Source of the DNA: Pseudomonas tolaasii NCPPB 2192
GTDB lineage: Bacteria; Pseudomonadota; Gammaproteobacteria; Pseudomonadales; Pseudomonadaceae
Length of the DNA stretch: 64,000 nt
NCBI RefSeq assembly: GCF_002813445.1
Contig: NZ_PHHD01000001.1
Span: 6,572,001-6,636,000 of the forward strand
Direction: 5' to 3'
Shown here: positions 18,346 to 25,005 of the stretch, one piece after another
How the letters are laid out: every line of letters starts with the position of its first letter
Position numbering within the stretch: position 1 is the stretch's first letter
Translations under genes and position numbers: made by a program
Notes under the pieces: generated by a model
What the model saw: the letters and a program-made list of their open reading frames with translations, nothing else
Databases searched by the model: none
What the model was told of the DNA's origin: nothing

Positions 18346-18790
18346 GAGGAAGAGGTCTGCAGAGGTCAATGTGGGAGGGAATGCGCAGCGCCGCTGATAC
18401 GTGGCGATACGATTTACCCAGTGCGAGGGATTATCCCGACTGAACAGTCGTTGGGCAACGCCTATGTGAACCCGTTACACACTAAACTTTCAGAGCGCCA
18501 ACGTTTTCACCCCTCGCAGTCAGAAACAATACGCAATAACTTCGCCTGTGCACCTGCTCAATGAGAACTCAAGCGAAGCGCGCGTATTCCAAATCTGTTT
18601 AAAAAACGACCAATCGCGACTGGACTGAATGGGATCCTGATCAATACTTCAATAGTCGACGCGGCATCTCCCCCAAGTGGCGCGTTGACCTGGGTACCGA
18701 CGGACTGTGTGCCCTTGTTTTACTCCTAATGGTCTTAGCCCGGATTCACCCCCCAGAACCCGGGTTTTTTTTGCCCGAAATTTGACGACC
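18346..18790. other. Intergenic region upstream of tetR and downstream of tatD
   Basis: No reading frame here looks real. Near 18739-18772 there is CCCGG...CCGGG followed by eight T on the plus strand, which could form a weak terminator. No plus-strand gene feeds it, so its meaning is unclear. Confidence 0.35.
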
Positions 18791-19576
18791 TCAGGCGGCA
18801 ACGTGGGCCAGCGGGAACAAGCGCTTGAAGTTCTCGGTGGTCTGCTCGGCAAAACGCTCGTAAGGCTCACCACGCAGCATCGCGAGGTAATCGGCCACAT
18901 CACGCACATATTCCGGCAGGTTCGGCTTGCCGCGATGAGGGATGGGCGCCAGGTACGGCGAGTCGGTTTCCACCAGCAGGCGGTCGGCCGGCACCTGGCG
19001 CGCCACGTCGCGCAGGGCGTCGGCGTTGCGGAAGGTGACGATACCCGACAAGGAAATATAGAAGCCCAGGTCCAGGGCAGCCTTGGCCATGTCCCAATCT
19101 TCGGTGAAACAGTGCAGCACACCGGCCTGGGGCAACGCGGCTTCGCGCAGCAGGGTCAGGGTGTCCGCGCGGGCGCCACGGGTGTGGACGATTACCGGTT
19201 TGCTGGTCTGCTGCGCAGCGTGCAGATGCAGGCGGAACGAGGCTTGTTGCAGCTCGGCAGCTTCGGGCTCGTAGTGGTAATCCAGGCCGGTTTCGCCAAT
19301 CGCCACCACGCGCGGGTGGTTCAGCTCGCCCAGCAGCCAATCCAGCGCAGGCGCTTCACCGGGCTTCAAATCCAGCGGGTGGATGCCCACCGAGCAATCC
19401 ACATCGGCATAGCGATCGGCCAGGGCTTTGACGTCAGCGGCGTTTTCGGCGCTGACGCCGATGCACAGAAAGTGCCCGACCCCGCGCTGGCGCGCCGCTT
19501 CCAGGGCAGCGTCGAGGGAACCGCCGTGCTGGGCGAGGTCCAGGCGATCGAGGTGGCAATGGGAATCTACGAGCAT
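18791..19576 (-). CDS. tatD: TatD-family metal-dependent hydrolase/DNase
   Basis: This 261 aa TIM-barrel hydrolase belongs to the TatD/YcfH family. Metal ligands are visible in order: DSHCHLD (residues 4-10), IGETGLDYH (Glu), VIVHTR (His), LHCFTED (His) and ETDSPYLAP (Asp). Members are 3'-5' DNases or related hydrolases. In gamma-proteobacteria this gene commonly follows holB, as it does here, 63 bp downstream on the same strand. Confidence 0.9.
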   Translation of the reverse strand: MLVDSHCHLDRLDLAQHGGSLDAALEAARQRGVGHFLCIGVSAENAADVKALADRYADVDCSVGIHPLDLKPGEAPALDWLLGELNHPRVVAIGETGLDYHYEPEAAELQQASFRLHLHAAQQTSKPVIVHTRGARADTLTLLREAALPQAGVLHCFTEDWDMAKAALDLGFYISLSGIVTFRNADALRDVARQVPADRLLVETDSPYLAPIPHRGKPNLPEYVRDVADYLAMLRGEPYERFAEQTTENFKRLFPLAHVAA

Positions 19577-19600
19577 AAGGATTTACAACTTCAGTCACGG

Positions 19601-19623
19601 AAAGTGTCTGGCCGACGATACAC
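19601..19623 (-). terminator. Stem-loop between holB and tatD
   Basis: On the minus strand GGCCGACG, a 7-base loop and CGTCGGCC form a perfect 8 bp stem just after the holB stop codon. There is no T run, so it may be an attenuating or stabilising hairpin rather than a full terminator. Confidence 0.45.
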
Positions 19624-19639
19624 CCGTCGGCCACGGAAA

Positions 19640-20629
19640 TTAACGGCGGCCGAGCAACCCCACCCACTGCACCAGCAGCGCTTCAAGCAACAGCACGCGG
19701 TTAAGGTTGGCTTTGCCGAGGACCTTCTGGCGCTGGGCAAGGATCCAGTCCTGAATAGTCAGCACCTTGTCCTGCGCGCTTTTCTGCGCCAGGTACTGCA
19801 CGACCTTGCGCATGTCCGGCAGGCCCAGGCCGTTTTCGTCCTGCGTCAGCTGGTAGCGCAGGATCAGGCTCGACCAGTCGCAAAACCAGTCGAACAGCAA
19901 CAACAGGGGGATGTCTTTCCAGGCGCTTTCGGCCAACTGCGTCGCCGACTGCTCCTGCTTGATCAGCTTTTTGACGCCCTCCACCACCAGCGCCCGTTGC
20001 TCACGCACGCCTTGCGCTTGCAGCTTGACGGCCGCCAGTGGTGAACCGGCGGCCAGGGTCAGCAGCTCGGCCCGTTCGTCCTCCGAGCACTCCGGCAGCG
20101 CCTGCGCCAGCCATTGCAGGCTCATCGCCTCGCTCGGCAGCGGGCAGGCCTGTTGCACGCAACGGCTGCGAATGGTCGGCAGCAAGCGGCTGGACTGGTG
20201 GCTGACCAGCAACAGCACCGTATCGCCCGACGGTTCCTCAAGGCTCTTGAGCAAGGCGTTGGCGGCGTTGATGTTCATCGCTTCCACCGGCTCGATCAGC
20301 ACGACTTTGCGCCCGCCCAACTGCGCGGTCTGCACCACGAAGCTGACGAGATCCCGCACTTGGTCGACCTTGATCGCCTTGTCGGCTTCCTCGGGTTCCA
20401 GCAGGTAGTTATCCGGGTGGCTGCCGGCCTTGAGCAGCAGGCAGGATTTGCACTCGCCGCAGGCTTCCAGGTTGACCGGACGCTGGCACAGCAGGCTCGC
20501 CATCAGGCGTTCGGCCAAGGCCCGCTTGCCGATGCCCACCGGCCCGTGCAGCAAGTAGGCGTGAGCATGCTGGGCACGACCGGCCAATTGCTGCCACAGA
20601 CTTTCCTGCCATGGGTACGCTTCAGCCAC
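19640..20629 (-). CDS. holB: DNA polymerase III subunit delta'
   Basis: This is the delta' subunit of the clamp-loader complex, 329 aa. It has the variant P-loop GPVGIGKRAL, the zinc-module cysteines in CGECKSC, LIEPVEAMNINAANALLKSLEEP around the Walker B region, and the SRC motif in LLPTIRSRC. The start is the GTG at 20629, giving VAEAYPWQ; it overlaps the tmk stop by 8 bp, the usual coupled arrangement. The longer upstream frame lies inside tmk and is a shadow. The tmk-holB overlap is intact even though the 5' end of tmk is lost. Confidence 0.9.
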   Translation of the reverse strand: MAEAYPWQESLWQQLAGRAQHAHAYLLHGPVGIGKRALAERLMASLLCQRPVNLEACGECKSCLLLKAGSHPDNYLLEPEEADKAIKVDQVRDLVSFVVQTAQLGGRKVVLIEPVEAMNINAANALLKSLEEPSGDTVLLLVSHQSSRLLPTIRSRCVQQACPLPSEAMSLQWLAQALPECSEDERAELLTLAAGSPLAAVKLQAQGVREQRALVVEGVKKLIKQEQSATQLAESAWKDIPLLLLFDWFCDWSSLILRYQLTQDENGLGLPDMRKVVQYLAQKSAQDKVLTIQDWILAQRQKVLGKANLNRVLLLEALLVQWVGLLGRR

Positions 20630-21218
20630 GGGCGCGCTCCAGAAGTTGGGGAAGCAGCGCGTCGATGGCCTGCTGCACCTGGGCCAACGGCTGGGCCGCA
20701 TCCAGCAGGGTGTAACGTGCAGGCTCAGCCTTGGCAAGTGCGAGGAATGCACTGCGTACGGCGTTGAAGAAGCCAACGCCTTCCAGTTCGAAGCGATCCA
20801 GGCGACCACGGGCGCTGGCGCGGGCCATGCCCACTTCGACCGGCAGATCAAACAGCAAGGTCATGTCGGGGCGCAGGTCGCCCTGGACGAAGGTTTCCAG
20901 GCTGGCGATGCGTTCCAGGGACAAGCCGCGGCCGCCGCCCTGATAGGCGTAGGTGGAATCGGTAAAACGGTCACAAATCACTACCGCGCCACGCGCCAGG
21001 GCCGGGCGGATGACTTCGGCCAGGTGCTGGGCACGGGCAGCGAACACCAGCAGCAGCTCGGTGTCCGGGTTCATCTGTTCTTCGCCCGGCGCCAGCAGCA
21101 CTTCACGAATACGCTCGGCCAGCGGCGTGCCGCCTGGCTCACGGGTCAACACCACCTCGATACCTTCGGCGCGCAGGCGCTCGGCCAGGTAGTCACGATT
21201 GGTGCTTTTACCACCGCC
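20622..21218 (-). pseudogene. tmk: Thymidylate kinase, 5' end lost at the island boundary
   Basis: This encodes dTMP kinase (dTMP to dTDP). From GKSTNRDYLAERL onward the sequence is a normal thymidylate kinase: DR(Y/F) motif in VVICDRFTDSTYAYQGGGRG, and DLPVEVGMARASARGRLDRFE. The expected first 15 residues (the family begins much like MTGLFITLEGPEGAGKS) are absent. Instead the frame continues upstream into island sequence and reads SRDIFGGGKS, so the first glycine of the Walker A loop is replaced by Asp. The frame stays open to 21302 by chance or by design, but the product is unlikely to be active. Because Tmk is essential, an intact copy is expected elsewhere, for example at the other end of the element. 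Confidence 0.8.
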
Positions 21219-21236
21219 AAATATATCTCGCGACAC

Positions 21237-21465
21237 AAATGTAAACCCAAGAGAAACTTGAATTTGCACCAGCATAAATCTTAAAAAACCTAATAAATTC
21301 AAGGCTAAAACCTTATGCCACGCTGCTAAAATCGTTCACTTATTTAAAAGCAGGTCAACCCCACCAAAAAATGGGCTTCATCAAGGTGAAAATGTAAACC
21401 TGGTTTCTCAGTGCTGCACAAAAAAGTGAATTTCGATGGCTCCTCGATGAGTCAAAATGTAAACC
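21237..21465 (+). repeat. Three direct repeats at the island end
   Basis: AAATGTAAACC occurs at 21237-21247, 21390-21400 and 21455-21465, each in the same orientation. The last two share a longer context (TC-rich left flank, then GTGAAAATG or GTCAAAATG). A weaker fourth copy, GATGCAAACCC, is at 21518. Unequal spacing of same-direction sites near an element end is what TnsB-type transposases use. Their role here is inferred. Confidence 0.6.
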
Positions 21466-22202
21466 CGAGGAACAGGCGCTTGATTCTATATCTTTGAGCT
21501 CTGCCTGTCTGGCTCGATGCAAACCCCTATTTAAGCTAGCACCTCAAGCGACTGAGGCATCAAAGCCCAGGACTGAAGCCTACGCTGGGCTATGCAGGTC
21601 ACAGCTGCCAAAGCAGATACCACGTTTGAACGCACCAGAGGGCGCTACGCGACTTAGTCGATTAACCGCCCCAACATCACTAGCAGAAGCCTCGTGTGAA
21701 ACCAGCTTTGTCCTGTCAATTTAGCCTAAGCCGACCACATCTATAAGGCAGCTGACACGTCTATCGACGCAGCGACACAGAAACGCCCCCTAAAATACCC
21801 CATCCGGTCTTTTCGAAGCTAAATCACCCCAGGATGATATGTATACCCTTCATAAGCTGTCATACCCCCAGGCATCCTAATTAGCTATTTCCAACCGACA
21901 CCTGCAATCCTCCGTTTAAACGAAAGGCTCCCCAAAAGAAAAAACACCCATATATAACAAGCCACTAATTACCAATGAATTGACATTTAAACCTGACGAA
22001 AAACACTTCTATAAAATACTCATAACAGGATACTTTAAGAATACCGTCAACCAACTTAAAGCCCCCCGAGACAAGACAAAAAAACTTGACTAAACACCCC
22101 ATCTGTATTTCATTAATAGAACGAGACAGCACCACAAACAACGAGCATGCACTAGCCCGCTAAGTCCACTCGCGGTTTCATTTTAAATGATTTGGAATAC
22201 CC
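21303..22202. other. AT-rich gene-free island end
   Basis: About 900 bp with the three direct repeats in its first part. No reading frame has coding character; a 76-codon frame at 21494-21724 lacks a ribosome site and shows no family resemblance. Confidence 0.5.
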
Positions 22203-22748
22203 ATGATTTACTCGCGTTTTTTGCATACGGAGTCCCAAGGCTCAATTGCCTCCGCTCAAGATGAAACACAATACTTGATATTTTCGACTCCGCAGTCACA
22301 CACCCCGTCGCTCGGCTTTCGCAAATCGGTCGGACTACAACGATTTGCAGTTCTCTGGAATGGCGAATTCGACTCAAAAGTAATTACCATTATCGAGGAA
22401 GTGCTGATTGCCAGGATGCTTTCCCCAATTAAAGTTTTACAAATTGACAATGGGCGTTTAGATATTGTTATCGATCAAGATCTGAACGAAGAAAAGCTAA
22501 GGGCTTTTGTATTTGCACTGGAAGCTCTCGTAAGAAAAATTTCCGAGAAAAAATGGATACTGGTGGTTTGCTCAGACAACCTAAAACCCACGGATCCTGA
22601 AAAGGCAAGCGTACTGGAAATATACAACAACCCAATCATAAGGTCAGCCGAAATTGGAATCTTGGACTACTCACCAGAGCTGTCCCTCATGAATGCGAAA
22701 CTACCACTCGAGCCAATCCCTGGAAGCAAAACATGCAGTGGCTTATAG
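22203..22748 (+). CDS. Protein of unknown function (181 aa)
   Basis: I do not recognise this protein. It is soluble, with a mixed alpha/beta pattern: hydrophobic strands RFAVLWN, IKVLQID and RLDIVID, a helix EEKLRAFVFALEALVRKIS and a strand KWILVVCS. There is no signal peptide. Its last 16 bp overlap the next gene on the same strand, so the two form a unit. No clear ribosome site precedes ATG 22203. AT-rich codon use sets it apart from the chromosome left of the boundary. Confidence 0.6.
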   Translation: MIYSRFLHTESQGSIASAQDETQYLIFSTPQSHTPSLGFRKSVGLQRFAVLWNGEFDSKVITIIEEVLIARMLSPIKVLQIDNGRLDIVIDQDLNEEKLRAFVFALEALVRKISEKKWILVVCSDNLKPTDPEKASVLEIYNNPIIRSAEIGILDYSPELSLMNAKLPLEPIPGSKTCSGL

Positions 22749-23266
22749 ATCTCCTACGGTGGCTATTCAAAGATAAAAGGTCAGAGCGGGAAGTAAGACG
22801 CGAGCGGGAGTTTATCGACGCCGCAAATAAATTGAAGACACTCACGGTCACTGAGCGTGGCGGGCTATTCTTGAACTCGGAGGAGCTGCGAGACCAGATC
22901 GAAAAAAGTCGCGAGATTTTAAAGCACTTGGTAGACCGAGCCCACCGTAGATGCGATGAGATTTCCTTCCCGGTAAATCCAGTACAGCTACCTGAAGAAA
23001 CCCAGCATGCCTGTTTCACTCAAGTCATCACATGGCGACGCCTGCCCTCGAACGCGGCGATCCGTTATGTTTGCCTCCAAGGCTTGAACGCAGAAAAGTT
23101 CGCCATCGCAGCCACTGATTACTTTTCTAGCGACGAAAAGCCCTCAAACTCTAAGTCGTTCGAAGATAGGATCGCACAGCGAATCCAGACGACTGACTGT
23201 GCCGATCCGCTACTATGGTTCGATTCACTCAACGAAGCGATCGACGCCCACGATGCCAGTATCTAG
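22733..23266 (+). CDS. Protein of unknown function (177 aa)
   Basis: This protein starts with a short amphipathic segment MQWLIDLLRWLFKDKR, followed by a highly charged helical stretch (about residues 17-75) and a globular C-terminal half containing two cysteines near CFTQ and CLQG. The opening segment could be a membrane-surface anchor. It overlaps the previous gene by 16 bp. No family is recognised. Confidence 0.6.
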   Translation: MQWLIDLLRWLFKDKRSEREVRREREFIDAANKLKTLTVTERGGLFLNSEELRDQIEKSREILKHLVDRAHRRCDEISFPVNPVQLPEETQHACFTQVITWRRLPSNAAIRYVCLQGLNAEKFAIAATDYFSSDEKPSNSKSFEDRIAQRIQTTDCADPLLWFDSLNEAIDAHDASI

Positions 23267-23294
23267 GCCATCTACCAGTTAGACTTGTCAGCCC

Positions 23295-23864
23295 CTAACC
23301 TCCAGCTACGGCGGCTTCTGCTGCTTTAAGTAAGACTACTCGAGGGTACTGCTTCGGTAGCTGCTGACTAACTTCAAGCAGCATCTCTTGCAACCAGGAT
23401 GCATCCTGCGCAGAAAACGAGTAGCCCATCCCTCCGAACTCGAGTTCGAAGCCCCCCTCCTCTATGGTTCGAACAGCCACGAAGGAGCCTGCACCGATCG
23501 CATCGCCAAGAAGCTCAGGGCTAGCATTCTCAACAGGCACAACACCGGTTGCACTGAACTGCCATGCGCCGCACGACAACCGATACTTCCTAGTAAGTGA
23601 GCCTTCGTCACGTACTGCTGCGGTCGCACTTTCTACATCCGTCTGCTCCGCGATTGCCAGAGCTTCAGAAAGGCAAAAGGCAATATCTGCCGCCACTTCC
23701 GCGCCGACATCGATCCCATCGAGTTCAAACTGAATACTCGCGCCTCTTCCGCCATTGCCTGCAACACGGCATTCATAGCGTTCATCGAACTCCCGACCTC
23801 GCCAGCACAGGAAGTCGCATTTGAATTCTGTTACAACAGCGGGATATACACTGGATGAGCTCAT
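23295..23864 (-). CDS. Protein of unknown function, paralogue of its neighbour
   Basis: This is a 189 aa soluble protein, mostly beta-strand, ending in a helical tail. The motif YSFSAQDASWLQEML (about residues 143-157) matches YTFSFGEASWLIEQL in the upstream gene product, so the two appear to be diverged tandem copies. Its ATG overlaps the upstream stop codon (ATGA), indicating translational coupling. No function can be assigned. Confidence 0.65.
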   Translation of the reverse strand: MSSSSVYPAVVTEFKCDFLCWRGREFDERYECRVAGNGGRGASIQFELDGIDVGAEVAADIAFCLSEALAIAEQTDVESATAAVRDEGSLTRKYRLSCGAWQFSATGVVPVENASPELLGDAIGAGSFVAVRTIEEGGFELEFGGMGYSFSAQDASWLQEMLLEVSQQLPKQYPRVVLLKAAEAAVAGG

Positions 23865-24460
23865 TGATAATTCCTTCCGTTCTTTCTAAATTCTTTTTCT
23901 GTTTGTTCTATCTGTGCAAGCAAATAGCCTCCAACGCACAACTGCTCGATTAGCCAGGACGCTTCGCCAAAGCTGAAGGTGTACACCCAGTCCTCGATAC
24001 CTAAAAATGGAAGGCCAAGCTCATCATTGAACCCTACGAATAGCTTGTAGGAATCACGCGTACCGGGATATCGGAACGATCCAGAGGCACCAAGAAGCAC
24101 ACGGTCAGAGTCGTAATCATAGCCGTATAGTCGATCGCATCCGCTCGCCGAACTTCTCGATAGAATCAACTGGTAGAAAATCTCACAAAAATCGAGCTGT
24201 AGCGGACGTCCAACTTTTATTTGGCTGGCGGCGCGTTCAGTGCTGGTTTTCAATAGGGTAGCGAGGCTATCCGCAAGCTCAGCGCATTGTTGCGCCGTAA
24301 AGGAGTATTCAGAATCGTCCAAAATACACGTGACGACGTTTCCGGTTAACTCAATCGACGCAGTGAATATTCTCTGTTCGGCAAATGCCCGACACACCAT
24401 TGAACGCTCAGCTTTAAACACGATGCTGTTCGGCAAACGACTTTCATCCAACATCTGCAT
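23861..24460 (-). CDS. Protein of unknown function, first of a tandem pair
   Basis: This 199 aa soluble protein carries two similar internal phrases, YSFTAQQCAELADSL and YTFSFGEASWLIEQL, each a strand followed by a helix, which suggests an internal repeat. The second matches the downstream paralogue. The start is uncertain: a GTG at 24472 and ATGs at 24460 and 24454 are all in frame, and an AGG lies about 11 bases before ATG 24460. It may belong with the downstream gene to a two-component unit of unknown function. Confidence 0.6.
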   Translation of the reverse strand: MQMLDESRLPNSIVFKAERSMVCRAFAEQRIFTASIELTGNVVTCILDDSEYSFTAQQCAELADSLATLLKTSTERAASQIKVGRPLQLDFCEIFYQLILSRSSASGCDRLYGYDYDSDRVLLGASGSFRYPGTRDSYKLFVGFNDELGLPFLGIEDWVYTFSFGEASWLIEQLCVGGYLLAQIEQTEKEFRKNGRNYQ

Positions 24461-25005
24461 ATACCACTGCACCTAAATACAAATTTAAACGGTTCGTCGC
24501 TTAAAAAACTTTAGGAGAAACTAGAAATATTTATTCTGATGTCGCGTGTCACGTAAAAATGCTTGGAAAAATTGCAGTGCGCGCCCTTCGGGACGGCTGT
24601 CGTGAACCGAGCCGCTCGCCAGGGCGACGTCTCGGCCCGGAGGGCTTCCATCCTCGCGCCTGCGCGCTCCGCTTGCAATCAGACACCCAGCCTTTGCTGG
24701 TATCCAGCCGACGAGGCATTTGGTGCTTCTCATCGCCTCTTCATGGTAAAGCCAGCTGAGATTATCAACCATTTCAAGCCAAGCGCTGATGTCATCGCTT
24801 GGATATGCCGCCCCTTCTCCCCTCCACCGCAAAGGGATGAGCGGCGATTTGGACATCCCTATATGAGGGCACCCGCTCCATCGGCTTCAGATTGACACAG
24901 CTGACCGAATCCAAAATAGTGGCACGGTGACAGCTCATGCTCGCGCTCCGCGCGGTTGGTGCCGTGGCCGCAATGTGTCTCCTATCTGCCTACTAGGATG
25001 TAAAT
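24461..25005. other. Intergenic region holding structured repeat copy 1
   Basis: Apart from the structured repeat at 24581-24676, nothing coding was seen. The region should contain promoters for the divergent unknown pair and the TrlF-type gene. Confidence 0.5.
24581..24676 (+). repeat. Island structured repeat, copy 1
   Basis: It begins GCGCCCTTCGGGACGGCTGT, carries CGTGAACC, a central stem and GGAGGGCTTCCATCCTC, and ends GCGCGCTCCGCTTGC. The same order of blocks recurs at 36263-36359 and, inverted, at 63763-63878. CCCTTCGGG and other short palindromes suggest a folded RNA or DNA element. Confidence 0.65.

Noticed and set aside
18739..18772. GC stem plus eight T as a terminator
   Set aside because: It is in the orientation in which no gene ends, its stem is only 5 bp with a long loop, and the reverse orientation lacks a T run.
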